NCBI RefSeq assembly: GCF_030283205.1
Contig: NZ_JASNWF010000032.1
Location: 1 to 64,000, forward strand
Reading direction: 5' to 3'
Length of the DNA stretch: 64,000 bases
DNA from: Actinomadura opuntiae
GTDB taxonomy: Bacteria; Actinomycetota; Actinomycetes; Streptosporangiales; Streptosporangiaceae
Each line of letters begins with the position of its first letter. Position 1 is the stretch's first letter. The notes beneath the pieces were generated by a model. That model saw nothing but the letters and a program-made list of their open reading frames with translations. It was not told the origin of the DNA and ran no database searches. The position numbers were made by a program, and so were the translations under genes. Positions 32,777 to 42,129 of this stretch are shown here, in pieces.

Positions 32777-33817
32777 CTAGCCGGTTCTGGAGACGACGTA
32801 GTCGCAGAGGCCGGTGAAGGCGTCGCGGGCGGGGATGGCGGGGAGGGTGAGGAGTTCGGCGCGGGCGTCCTCCGCGCAGCGGCGCAGGTCGGCGCGGGCG
32901 CGGTCCATCGCGGGGTGGGCGCGCAGGAGCGCGAGGGCCTCGGCGTGCAGGGCGTCGTCGGACAGGTCCTGGACGAGCAGTTCGCGCAGCCGCGCGTCGT
33001 CGGGGCCGGAGCCGACGCCGCCGAGGACGAGGTGCATCGGGAGGGTGCGGATGCCTTCGCGCAGGTCGGTGCCGGGGGTCTTGCCCGACTCGTCGGTCTC
33101 GGAGGTGATGTCGAGGATGTCGTCCTGCAGCTGGAAGGCGACGCCGATCTTCTCGCACGCGGAGGTGATGGTGTCGACGACGTGCGGGGGGGCGCCCGAC
33201 AGCAGCGCGCCGAACTGGCCGGACACCGTGATGAGGGAGGCGGTCTTGTCCGCGACGACCTGCAGGTAGTGCTTGAGGGGGTCGGCGCCCTCGGCGGGGC
33301 CGACGGTCTCCTGGATCTGGCCGCGCACCAGCCGGGCGAACGCGCGGGCCTGGATCCGGACGGCCTCGGGGCCGAGGTCGGCGAGCAGGTCGGACGCGCG
33401 GGCGAACAGGTAGTCGCCGGTGAGGATCGCGACGGTGTTGGTCCACCGGGAGTTCGCGGACGCCTGGCCGCGCCGGACGGTCGCCTCGTCCATGACGTCG
33501 TCGTGGTAGAGGGTGCCGAGGTGGGTCAGCTCGACGACGACGGCGGCGGGCACGACGCCGGGGGCGGCGGGGTCGCCGAAGTGCGAGGCGAGCAGCACCA
33601 GCATCGGCCGGAACCGCTTGCCGCCCGCCTCGACGAGGTGCTTGGAGGCCTGGGTGAGCAGCGGGTCCTCGCCCCGCACCGATTCCAGCAGCAGCTCCTC
33701 GACTGCGGCCAGCCGCTCCCTGGCGTCGGCCGCGAGGGCCGAGTCGACGGGAAGCCCGAACGGGCCGGGCTCCTGCCGAGCCGGCCCGCCGGACTTCTCA
33801 GCGATTGGGTCGCTCAC
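32777..33817 (-). CDS. Polyprenyl diphosphate synthase (menaquinone side chain)
   Basis: 346 residues. Start taken as GTG 33817, seven bases after GGGAG; the longer frame to 33865 overlaps nuoN. Both aspartate-rich motifs are complete: first YHDDVMDE, second LQDDILDI, plus GGKRFRP near the N-terminus. It condenses isopentenyl diphosphate onto allylic primers to make a long-chain (hepta- to nonaprenyl) diphosphate; chain length cannot be read here. It lies 10 bases after nuoN, so it is the last gene of the nuo transcript and joins complex I to supply of its quinone substrate's tail. Confidence 0.9.
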   Translation of the reverse strand: MSDPIAEKSGGPARQEPGPFGLPVDSALAADARERLAAVEELLLESVRGEDPLLTQASKHLVEAGGKRFRPMLVLLASHFGDPAAPGVVPAAVVVELTHLGTLYHDDVMDEATVRRGQASANSRWTNTVAILTGDYLFARASDLLADLGPEAVRIQARAFARLVRGQIQETVGPAEGADPLKHYLQVVADKTASLITVSGQFGALLSGAPPHVVDTITSACEKIGVAFQLQDDILDITSETDESGKTPGTDLREGIRTLPMHLVLGGVGSGPDDARLRELLVQDLSDDALHAEALALLRAHPAMDRARADLRRCAEDARAELLTLPAIPARDAFTGLCDYVVSRTG

Positions 33818-33827
33818 CCAAGACTCC

Positions 33828-35435
33828 CTACCGGACGAACATGTGGGTCGTTGCGTGGCCCGCAAGGTCCAGAATGGGCTGCGGAATCACGCCGAGTACC
33901 ACAGTAGCCGTCGCGCCGAGCGCCACCGCAGCCGCGGTCGCTGGGCCCGCGACGACGACGGGGCCGTCCGCCTCCGGCTCGCTGAAGAACATCACGACGA
34001 TCACCTTCACGTAGAAGAAGGCGGCCACCGCGGAGGAGACGACGCCGACCACGACCAGCGGGGTCGCGCCGCTTTCGACGGCGGCCTTGAACACCGCGAA
34101 CTTGCCGGTGAAGCCGCTGGTCAGCGGGATTCCGGCGAAGGCGAGCAGGAAGAAGGAGAACACCCCGGCGACGACCGGGGAGCGCTTGCCGAGGCCCGCC
34201 CAGCGCGACAGGTGCCCGGCCTCGCCGCCGGCGTCGCGCACCATCGTGACGACGGCGAAGGCGCCGATGGAGGTGAAGCCGTAGGCGACGAGGTAGAACA
34301 TCGTGCTGGACAGGCCGTCGCGCGAGGTGGCGACGACGCCCATGAGCAGGAAGCCCGCGTGCGCGATGGACGAGTACGCCAGCATCCGCTTGATGTCGGA
34401 CTGGGTGATCGCGATGATCGCGCCGACGACCATCGTGAGAATCGCCACTCCCCACATGTAGGGCCGCCAGTCCCACTTCATGGTCTCGAACCCGACGTAG
34501 TACACCCGCAGGATCCCGCCGAACGCGGCGACGACCGTGCAGGACGCCATCAGCGCGGTGATCGGGGTCGGGGCGCCCTGGTAGACGTCCGGCTTCCACA
34601 TGTGGAAGGGGACGCCGCCGAGCTTGAACAGCAGCCCGACCGACAGCAGCGCGACGCCCGCCAGCAGCAGGGTCTCGCTGCCGGCGTCCTTGCTGACCTG
34701 CGCGGAGATGTCCGACAGCCGGACCGAGCCGGCGTAGCCGTACAGCAGCGCCGTCCCGTACAGGAAGAACGCCGAGGAGAACGCGCCGAGCAGGAAGTAC
34801 TTGACGGCCGCCTCCTGGGAGAGCAGCCGCCGCCGGCGGGCGAGGCCGCACAGCAGGTACAGCGGCAGCGACATGACCTCCAGCGCCACGAACATGGTGA
34901 GCAGGTCGTTGGCGGCGGGGAACATCATCATGCCGCCGACCGCGAACATCATCAGCGGGAACACCTCGGTCTGGGTGATCCCGGCGGCGGCGCTGCGCTG
35001 CTCGGCCTCGCTGCCGGGCAGCGCGGACGCCTGCGGCGCGAAGTGGCCGCCGACGACGCCGCTGCGGCCGTTGCCGCGCTCGGCGATCAGCAGCAGGCTG
35101 ACCAGGGCGAGGACCAGGATGGTGCCCTGCAGGAACAGGGTCGGGCCGTCCACTCCGAGGGCGCCCTGCGCGGCGACGTGGTGCGGGTCGTCGCGCCAGC
35201 CGAGCAGGATCGTCCACACGAACGCGCCCGCGAGGCCGAGGAACGCGACCGGCACCTGCACCGCGTACCGCCAGGTGCGGCCGACGAACGCCTCGACGAG
35301 GACGCCCGCGACGGCGATGCCGAGGACGAGCAGCAGCGGCCCGATCTGGCCGTACTCGATGTGCGGCGCGGGGATGTCACCCCCCTGGGCGAGCACCCCG
35401 TGAGCCGCCGGGCTCAGGTGACTGGTCGGGCTCAT
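33828..35435 (-). CDS. nuoN: NADH-quinone oxidoreductase subunit N
   Basis: 535 residues, an antiporter-like proton-pumping subunit with about 14 helices. Visible landmarks are LEVMSLPLYLLCGL (conserved Glu in helix 5), GGVPFHMWKPDVYQGAP (helix 7 Lys region) and QSDIKRMLAYSSIAHAGFLLMG. ATG overlaps the nuoM stop by 4 bases. Last complex I gene of the operon. Confidence 0.96.
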   Translation of the reverse strand: MSPTSHLSPAAHGVLAQGGDIPAPHIEYGQIGPLLLVLGIAVAGVLVEAFVGRTWRYAVQVPVAFLGLAGAFVWTILLGWRDDPHHVAAQGALGVDGPTLFLQGTILVLALVSLLLIAERGNGRSGVVGGHFAPQASALPGSEAEQRSAAAGITQTEVFPLMMFAVGGMMMFPAANDLLTMFVALEVMSLPLYLLCGLARRRRLLSQEAAVKYFLLGAFSSAFFLYGTALLYGYAGSVRLSDISAQVSKDAGSETLLLAGVALLSVGLLFKLGGVPFHMWKPDVYQGAPTPITALMASCTVVAAFGGILRVYYVGFETMKWDWRPYMWGVAILTMVVGAIIAITQSDIKRMLAYSSIAHAGFLLMGVVATSRDGLSSTMFYLVAYGFTSIGAFAVVTMVRDAGGEAGHLSRWAGLGKRSPVVAGVFSFFLLAFAGIPLTSGFTGKFAVFKAAVESGATPLVVVGVVSSAVAAFFYVKVIVVMFFSEPEADGPVVVAGPATAAAVALGATATVVLGVIPQPILDLAGHATTHMFVR

Positions 35436-37021
35436 GGACGGGCTCCGTTCTCGGCGACGTTACCGGTGAGCGTCGGCGCCGGGTCGTGCCGGTCGACACG
35501 GGCGAGCGTCTCCTTCACCGACGGGTTGATCACATGCAGCACCGGCTGCGGGAAGAAGCCCATCGCCACGATGATCGCGATGATCGGGGCGACGGCCCAC
35601 TTCTCGCGGGCCGTGAGGTCCTTCATGCCCTCGACGGCCGGGACCTTCGGGCCGCCCATCGTCCGCTGGTACATCCACAGGATGTAGACGGCGGCGAGGA
35701 CGACGCCGGTGACGGCGAAGCACGCGGCCACCTTGTAGCGGCTGAACGTGCCGACCAGCACGAGGAACTCCGACACGAACGTCGACAGGCCGGGCAGCGA
35801 CAGCCCGGACAGGCCGGCGACCAGGAAGGTCCCGGCGAGCACCGGGGCGGCCTTCTGCACCCCGCCGAAGTCGGTGATCCGCGCCGACCGGCGCCGGACG
35901 ATCATGAAGCCGACGAGCAGGAACAGCGCGCCGGTGGAGAACCCGTGGTTCACCATGTACAGCGCGGCGCCGGACTGGCCCTGCGAGGTCATCGCGAAGA
36001 TGCCGAGCACGATGAACCCGAAGTGCGACACCGAGGTGTAGGCGATGAGCCGCTTCATGTCGACCTGGCCGATCGCGAGGACCGCGCCGTAGATGATGCT
36101 GAGCACCGCGAACGCGAGCACGGCCGGGGTCGCCCACTTGGACGCGCCGGGGAACAGCTCCAGGCAGAACCGCAGCATCCCGTAGGTGCCGACCTTGTCG
36201 AGCACGCCGACGATCAGCACCAGCGCGCCGGGCGGGGACTGCTGCGCCGCGGTCGGCAGCCAGGTGTGCACCGGCACCATCGGCGCCTTGATCGCGAACG
36301 CGACGAAGAAGCCGAGGAACAGCCACTTGGCGGTGGTCGGGTCGACGTGCAGCCCGGTCAGCTCGGTGAACATGAAGGTGCCGTGGCCGAGGCCGCCCTC
36401 GCCGACCGGCTTGTTCGACAGCGGGTACAGCCAGATCACCGAGACGAGCATCAGCAGCCCGCCGAACAGCGAGTACAGCAGGAACTTCACCGCGGCGTAG
36501 GAGCGCTCGCGGGCGGCGCCGCCGCCGTAGTGCCCGATGATGAAGTACACCGGGATGAGCATCGCCTCGAAGAAGACGTAGAACAGGAACACGTCGGTCG
36601 CCGCGAAGACGCCGATCATCGCCGCCTCGAGGGACAGCAGCAGCGCGAAGTAGGTCTTCACCGACCGCTTCGCCGGGACGTCCACGCCGCCGGACCGCTC
36701 GTCCTCGTTCCAGGACGCGAGCATGACCAGCGGGACGAGGATGACCGACAGCAGGATCAGCACCAGCGCGACGCCGTCGACGCCGAGCGCCCAGTGGATC
36801 CCGAACTCCTTGATCCACCAGTACTTCTCGGTGAACTGGAACCGGTCGCCGCCGGCGTCGAAGCCGGCCGCCATCACCAGGGCGAGGACGCCCACGAGGG
36901 TGGAGACGCCGAACGAGAACCACTTGACCAGCGGCTCGTTGTCGCGCGGCAGCACGCTGACCGCGACGGCGCCCAGCAGCGGCAGCGCGATGAGGACGCT
37001 CAGCCAGGGAAAGTCACTCAT
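35432..37021 (-). CDS. nuoM: NADH-quinone oxidoreductase subunit M
   Basis: 529 residues, second antiporter-like pump. FYVFFEAMLIPVYFIIGHYGG carries the conserved Glu, AIKAPMVPVHTWLPTAAQQSP carries the Lys, and GQVDMKRLIAYTSVSHFGF is the helix 8 region. Start ATG 37021 overlaps nuoL by 4 bases. Confidence 0.96.
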   Translation of the reverse strand: MSDFPWLSVLIALPLLGAVAVSVLPRDNEPLVKWFSFGVSTLVGVLALVMAAGFDAGGDRFQFTEKYWWIKEFGIHWALGVDGVALVLILLSVILVPLVMLASWNEDERSGGVDVPAKRSVKTYFALLLSLEAAMIGVFAATDVFLFYVFFEAMLIPVYFIIGHYGGGAARERSYAAVKFLLYSLFGGLLMLVSVIWLYPLSNKPVGEGGLGHGTFMFTELTGLHVDPTTAKWLFLGFFVAFAIKAPMVPVHTWLPTAAQQSPPGALVLIVGVLDKVGTYGMLRFCLELFPGASKWATPAVLAFAVLSIIYGAVLAIGQVDMKRLIAYTSVSHFGFIVLGIFAMTSQGQSGAALYMVNHGFSTGALFLLVGFMIVRRRSARITDFGGVQKAAPVLAGTFLVAGLSGLSLPGLSTFVSEFLVLVGTFSRYKVAACFAVTGVVLAAVYILWMYQRTMGGPKVPAVEGMKDLTAREKWAVAPIIAIIVAMGFFPQPVLHVINPSVKETLARVDRHDPAPTLTGNVAENGARP

Positions 37022-38934
37022 GACACGTTCACCACCAGGAGAGCGGCGACCACGAGCGCAGCGCCGAAGAACATGGAGAGTGCGTAGGAGCGGGCGAAGC
37101 CGGTCTGGATCCGGCGGAACCGGCCGGACGTGCCGCCGATGAGGGCGGCGAGCCCGTTGACGGCGCCGTCGACGCCGCGTCCGTCGAACCAGACCGCGAG
37201 CCGGGTCAGCCACTGGCCGGGCCGCATCAGCAGCGACTCGTTGAGGGCGTCGCCGTACAGGTCCTTGCGGGCCGCGACGGTGACGAACGACCCCTTGGGC
37301 GCCTCGCGCGGCACGGGACGGCGCCCGTACTGCATCCACGCGATCGCGAAACCGGCGAGCATCAGGACGAAGACCACGATGCCCGGCAGCGTGACCCACT
37401 TGAATGATTCCGCGTGCTCGGGCTTGCCGGTGACGGGCTCCAGGAAGTCGGAGAACCCGCCGAGGATCAGCAGCCCGCCCGCGGCGAGCGAGCCGATCGC
37501 GAGGACCATCAGCGGGATCGTCATCACCTTGGGCGACTCGTGCGGGTGCACGCCCTCCTCCCAGCGCTTCTCGCCGAAGAAGGTCATGATCATCACGCGC
37601 GACATGTAGTACGCGGTGATGCCCGCGCCGACCACCGCGCAGACGCCGAGGATGGCGCCGGACGTGCCGCCCTTGTCGAACGCGGCCTCGATGATGGCGT
37701 CCTTGGTGAACCAGCCGGACAGGAACGGGAACCCGATGATCGCCAGGAACCCGAGCCCGAACGTCACATACGTCGCCATCATCACGCCGCGCAGCGCGCC
37801 GTAGTGGCGCATGTTGACGTCGTCGTTGGTGCCGTGCATGACCGAGCCGGCGCCGAGGAACAGGCCCGCCTTGAAGAAGCCGTGCGCGATGAGGTGCGCG
37901 ATGGCGAACACGTACCCGGGACGGCCGAGGCCGGCGGCGAGCGTCATGTAGCCGATCTGCGACATCGTCGACCCGGCGAGGGCCTTCTTGATGTCGTCCT
38001 TGCCGCACCCGATGATCGCACCGGCGAGCAGCGTGGCCGCGCCGACGATCGTCACCACCAGCTGCGCGGTGTCGGACATCTCGAAGATCGGCCCGGACCG
38101 GACGATCAGGTAGACGCCCGCGGTCACCATCGTCGCCGCGTGGATCAGCGCCGACACCGGGGTCGGGCCCTCCATCGCGTCCAGCAGCCAGGACTGCAGC
38201 GGCAGCTGCGCCGACTTGCCGCACGCGCCGAGCAGGAGCAGCAGCCCGATCGCGGTCGCGGTGCCGGAGCTCAGCTTGGTCGCGAGGCCCGCGTGCTCGG
38301 CGCCCGCGCCGAGGATCGGCCCGAAGTCGACCGTGTTGAACGTGGCGAACATCAGCGCGATCGCGATGATCAGCCCCATGTCGCCGACGCGGTTGACGAC
38401 GAACGCCTTCTTCGCCGCGGTCGCCGCGGTCGGCTTGTGCTGCCAGAACCCGATCAGCAGGTACGAGGCGAGGCCGACGCCCTCCCAGCCGAGGAACAGC
38501 ACCAGGAAGTTGCCGCCGAGCACCAGCAGCAGCATCGCCGCGACGAACAGGTTCAGGTAGCCGAAGAACCGGCGCCGGTCGGGGTCCTCGGCCATGTAGC
38601 CGACGGAGTAGATGTGGATGAGCGAGCCCACCCCGGTGATCAGCAGTACGAAGCTGATGGACAGCGGGTCCACCAGCAGGTCCATGCCGATCTTGAACTG
38701 GCCGGCGCTGATGAAGTCCCACAGGTGCACGGTGCGGCGCCGTTCGGCGTCGCCGTAGCCGAGCATCTGGACGAGCATCGCCACGCCGATGGCGAACGAC
38801 GCCACCGGCGTCAGCACGCCGAGCAGGTGCCCCCACTTGTCGGTGCGCCGCCCTCCGAGCAGGAGGACCGCGGCGCCCAGCAGGGGCAGTGCGACGAGAA
38901 GCCAGGACGCGGCCTGGATGCCTTCCGCTTTCAT
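37018..38934 (-). CDS. nuoL: NADH-quinone oxidoreductase subunit L
   Basis: 638 residues, the distal pump with the long lateral helix at the C-terminus. GWEGVGLASYLLIGFW, QSWLLDAMEGPTPVSALIHAATMV and KDDIKKALAGSTMSQIGYM are the family signatures. It follows nuoK by 10 bases. Confidence 0.96.
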   Translation of the reverse strand: MKAEGIQAASWLLVALPLLGAAVLLLGGRRTDKWGHLLGVLTPVASFAIGVAMLVQMLGYGDAERRRTVHLWDFISAGQFKIGMDLLVDPLSISFVLLITGVGSLIHIYSVGYMAEDPDRRRFFGYLNLFVAAMLLLVLGGNFLVLFLGWEGVGLASYLLIGFWQHKPTAATAAKKAFVVNRVGDMGLIIAIALMFATFNTVDFGPILGAGAEHAGLATKLSSGTATAIGLLLLLGACGKSAQLPLQSWLLDAMEGPTPVSALIHAATMVTAGVYLIVRSGPIFEMSDTAQLVVTIVGAATLLAGAIIGCGKDDIKKALAGSTMSQIGYMTLAAGLGRPGYVFAIAHLIAHGFFKAGLFLGAGSVMHGTNDDVNMRHYGALRGVMMATYVTFGLGFLAIIGFPFLSGWFTKDAIIEAAFDKGGTSGAILGVCAVVGAGITAYYMSRVMIMTFFGEKRWEEGVHPHESPKVMTIPLMVLAIGSLAAGGLLILGGFSDFLEPVTGKPEHAESFKWVTLPGIVVFVLMLAGFAIAWMQYGRRPVPREAPKGSFVTVAARKDLYGDALNESLLMRPGQWLTRLAVWFDGRGVDGAVNGLAALIGGTSGRFRRIQTGFARSYALSMFFGAALVVAALLVVNVS

Positions 38935-38944
38935 CCCCGACCTC

Positions 38945-39244
38945 TCAGTACTTCAGCAGGTTCGCGTCGTCCACCGACGAGGACCTGCGGGTCCGGAAGA
39001 TGGTCATGATGATCGCCAGGCCGACCACGACCTCCGCGGCCGCCACCACCATCACGAAGAACGCGATGATCTGGCCGTCGAGGGTGCCGTGCATGCGGGA
39101 GAACGTCACGAACGCCAGGTTCGTGGCGTTCAGCATGAGCTCGACGCACATGAACACCACGATCGCGTTGCGGCGCACGAGGACGCCGAGGGCTCCGATG
39201 GTGAACAGGATCGCCGAGAGCGCCAGGTAGTGCCCCGGACTCAT
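38945..39244 (-). CDS. nuoK: NADH-quinone oxidoreductase subunit K
   Basis: 99 residues, three helices, the usual length. Conserved helix 2 glutamate in FMCVELMLNATNLAF, and VVAAAEVVVGLAI in helix 3 with the second glutamate. Overlaps nuoJ by 4 bases. Confidence 0.95.
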   Translation of the reverse strand: MSPGHYLALSAILFTIGALGVLVRRNAIVVFMCVELMLNATNLAFVTFSRMHGTLDGQIIAFFVMVVAAAEVVVGLAIIMTIFRTRRSSSVDDANLLKY

Positions 39245-40197
39245 TGACCAGCCTCGCCTTCACGCTCGTTGCCGCCCGCGCCGCCGCCGGTACCGCCGGC
39301 GGCCGGCGTGCCGGCCCTGACGACGCGCGACTCGGCGTCCGCGTCCTTCGCCTCCTGCGTCGCCGCCTTCACCGCGGCGACGTCCTCGTCCACCGCGCCC
39401 TGCTCGGTGCCGCCGTACAGGTCGGCGTGCCGCTCGGCGGTGTCGGTGCGGGCCGCGATGACGGGGTTGACCGACAGCTCCGACGGCGTCCCGTCCGGCA
39501 GCAGCGCCGGCATGTCGACGGCGTTGTGCCTGGCGTAGGTGCCGGGGCCGGGCAGCGGCCCGGGGTGCTCGCCGGACGCGAAGCGCCGCTGCGACAGGTC
39601 CTTCTGGGTCGGCTTCGGCTCGGTGCGCTCGCGGTGCGCCAGCACCATCGCGCCCAGCGCCGCGGTGATCAGCAGCGCGCTGGTCGCCTCGAACGCGAAC
39701 ACGTACTTGGTGAACAGCAGCCGCGCCAGGCCGAGGACGTTGCCGTCGGCGTTGGCGGCCTTCAGCCCGGCCGAGTCGCCGAGCGCGGCGTTGCCGAGCC
39801 CGGTGCCGAGCAGCACGACGAACCCGATCGCGACGATCACCGCCCAGAACCGCTGGCCGCGGATCGTCTCCACCAGCGAGTCGGTAGAGGTGACGCCGAC
39901 GAGCATCAGCACGAACAGGAACAGCATCAGCACCGCGCCGGTGTAGACGATCACCTGGACGAACGCCAGGAACGGCGCGTTCTGGATCGCGTACATCGCG
40001 GCGAGGCAGAGCATCACGGTCGCCAGCAGCAGCGCCGAGTGGACCGCCTTGCGGACCAGGATCATGCCGAGCGCGGCGCAGACCGACACGACGGCGAGCA
40101 GCCAGAAGAAGAACGGCTCCCCCGACTGCTTGTCGGCGACGTGCCCCGCAAGGACCCCGGCGGCCTGGAGATGCGCGGCCTGGAGGTGGGCGGTCAC
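39241..40197 (-). CDS. nuoJ: NADH-quinone oxidoreductase subunit J with long C-terminal extension
   Basis: 318 residues. Five helices in residues 25-190, with VIVYTGAVLMLFLFVLMLVG as the pi-bulge helix 3 region. Residues 200-318 are a hydrophilic extension ending in a glycine-rich stretch, longer than the ~170-200 residues of non-actinobacterial NuoJ. Overlaps nuoI by 4 bases. Confidence 0.94.
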   Translation of the reverse strand: MTAHLQAAHLQAAGVLAGHVADKQSGEPFFFWLLAVVSVCAALGMILVRKAVHSALLLATVMLCLAAMYAIQNAPFLAFVQVIVYTGAVLMLFLFVLMLVGVTSTDSLVETIRGQRFWAVIVAIGFVVLLGTGLGNAALGDSAGLKAANADGNVLGLARLLFTKYVFAFEATSALLITAALGAMVLAHRERTEPKPTQKDLSQRRFASGEHPGPLPGPGTYARHNAVDMPALLPDGTPSELSVNPVIAARTDTAERHADLYGGTEQGAVDEDVAAVKAATQEAKDADAESRVVRAGTPAAGGTGGGAGGNEREGEAGQ

Positions 40198-40805
40198 TTG
40201 CCCTCACCGCCCTCGGCCGCCTGCTCCCGCTTCACCGCGTTGTCGACGCTCGCCCGTCCGCCGCCCTGTGCCGGGACGGTCGGGGCGGCGTCCTCGGGCT
40301 GGAGGCCGAGGCGGTAGTAGTCCTCCTCGGTGTCGCCGAGCCGCATCTCGTGCGGCGGCGGCTCCATGCCCTCGCGCAGCGGGGCGAGCAGCATGTCCTT
40401 GGTGTAGATCAGGCTCTCGCGGCTGTCGTCGGCGAGCTCGTACTCGTTGGTCATCGTCAGCGCCCGCGTCGGGCACGCCTCGATGCACAGGCCGCACAGG
40501 ATGCACCGCAGATAGTTGATCTGGTAGGTGCGGCCGTACCGCTCGCCGGGCGAGTACCGCTCGTCCTCGGTGTTGTCCGCGCCCTCGACGAAGATCGCGT
40601 CCGCGGGGCAGGCCCAGGCGCACAGCTCGCAGCCGATGCACTTCTCCAGCCCGTCCGGCCACCGGTTCAGCTGGTGCCGCCCGTGGAAGCGCGGGGCGGT
40701 CGGCTTCTTCACCTCGGGGTACTGAACGGTCTCGCTCTTCATGAACATCTGGTGGAACGAGACCCCGAACCCCTTGACCGGATTCAGGAAATCAGTGAGT
40801 CCCAC
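40194..40805 (-). CDS. nuoI: NADH-quinone oxidoreductase subunit I
   Basis: 203 residues, carrier of [4Fe-4S] clusters N6a and N6b. Two complete ferredoxin motifs: CIGCELCAWACP and CILCGLCIEACP. Overlaps nuoH by 14 bases. Confidence 0.96.
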   Translation of the reverse strand: MGLTDFLNPVKGFGVSFHQMFMKSETVQYPEVKKPTAPRFHGRHQLNRWPDGLEKCIGCELCAWACPADAIFVEGADNTEDERYSPGERYGRTYQINYLRCILCGLCIEACPTRALTMTNEYELADDSRESLIYTKDMLLAPLREGMEPPPHEMRLGDTEEDYYRLGLQPEDAAPTVPAQGGGRASVDNAVKREQAAEGGEGK

Positions 40806-42129
40806 TGGTGACCTCCTCGGAGGCGGATTCGATCGTGGCCGGGCGGGTGGGCTCCTCGCGGGCCCGGCCGTGGTAGTGGGGGGCGTCCATCGGCGGCACC
40901 GGGAACCCGCCGGCGGACGGGTCCCGGGGGGCGGGCGCGTCGGCGCCCGGGACGATCTCGCCGCCGTCGCCGCCGCGGACCATCTCCCAGACCACGGTGA
41001 CCACCAGCACGACGGCGATGACCCCGGCGGTGATCCACAGGATCTGCTGGATGTCGTAGCCGTCGTTCTTGAACGCCTTGATGGTGGAGACCAGCAGGAT
41101 CCAGGCCAGCGAGACCGGCATCAGGATCTTCCAGCCGAGCTTCATCAGCTGGTCGTAGCGCACCCGCGGCAGCGAGCCGCGCAGCCAGACGAAGAAGAAG
41201 ATGAACAGCCAGAGCTTGACCAGGAACCACAGCACCGGCCACCAGCCGGAGTTGGCGCCCGACCACACGGTGGAGATCGGCGCGGGCGCCCGCCAGCCGC
41301 CGAGGAACAGCGTGGTGGCGAGGGCCGACAGCGTCGCCAGGTTGATGTACTCGGCGAGGAAGAACATCGCGAACTTCAGCGACGAGTACTCGGTGTGGAA
41401 GCCGCCGACCAGCTCGCCCTCGCCCTCGGGCAGGTCGAACGGGATGCGGTTCGACTCGCCCATCATCGTGATCACGTAGACCACGAACGACGGCGCGAGC
41501 AGCACCGCGAACCAGATGTGGTCCTGCTTGGCGACGATCTCCGAGGTGGACATCGACCCGGCGAACATGAACACCGCGACGAACGACAGCCCCATCGCGA
41601 TCTCGTAGGAGATCATCTGCGCGGACGAGCGGAGCCCGCCGAGCAGCGAGTACGGCGACATCGACGACCAGCCCGCCAGCACGACCCCGTAGATGCCCAT
41701 CGACGACATCGCCAGCACCAGCAGCACCGCGACCGGCAGGTCGGTGCCCTGCAGCGCGGTGTGGTGCCCGAAGATCGACACCGTCGGGCCGAACGGGATG
41801 ATGACGAAGGAGATGAACGCCGGCACCGCCGACATCACCGGCGCGAGGACGAACACGACCTTGTCGACCTGGCGGGGGACGATGTCCTCCTTCAGCGCCA
41901 GCTTCACGCCGTCGGCCAGGCCCTGCAGCAGGCCCATGGGCCCGGCGCGGTTCGGGCCGACGCGCAGCTGCATCCGCCCGATGACCCGCCGCTCGACCCA
42001 CATCGACAGCAGGACGGTCAGCACCAGGAAGACGAAGATGACCAGCACCTTGCCGCCGATCAGCCACCACGGGTCCTTGCCGAACGTGGCGAGCGTGGGA
42101 TCGGCGGCGGGCGCCGCAAGCGGACTCAT
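40792..42129 (-). CDS. nuoH: NADH-quinone oxidoreductase subunit H
   Basis: 445 residues from ATG 42129. RVGPNRAGPMGLLQGLADGVKLALKED, then GESNRIPFDLPEGEGELVGGFHTEYSSLKFA, the quinone-cavity loop. It is longer than the second NuoH at 785-1741 through a hydrophilic C-terminus of about 60 residues. Overlaps nuoG by 4 bases. Confidence 0.96.
   Translation of the reverse strand: MSPLAAPAADPTLATFGKDPWWLIGGKVLVIFVFLVLTVLLSMWVERRVIGRMQLRVGPNRAGPMGLLQGLADGVKLALKEDIVPRQVDKVVFVLAPVMSAVPAFISFVIIPFGPTVSIFGHHTALQGTDLPVAVLLVLAMSSMGIYGVVLAGWSSMSPYSLLGGLRSSAQMISYEIAMGLSFVAVFMFAGSMSTSEIVAKQDHIWFAVLLAPSFVVYVITMMGESNRIPFDLPEGEGELVGGFHTEYSSLKFAMFFLAEYINLATLSALATTLFLGGWRAPAPISTVWSGANSGWWPVLWFLVKLWLFIFFFVWLRGSLPRVRYDQLMKLGWKILMPVSLAWILLVSTIKAFKNDGYDIQQILWITAGVIAVVLVVTVVWEMVRGGDGGEIVPGADAPAPRDPSAGGFPVPPMDAPHYHGRAREEPTRPATIESASEEVTSGTH

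Noticed and set aside
32777..33817. Polyprenyl synthase as the GGPP source for the terpenoid operon
   Set aside because: It is on the opposite strand, joined to nuoN, and belongs more naturally with menaquinone synthesis; a role in the terpenoid pathway has no sequence support.
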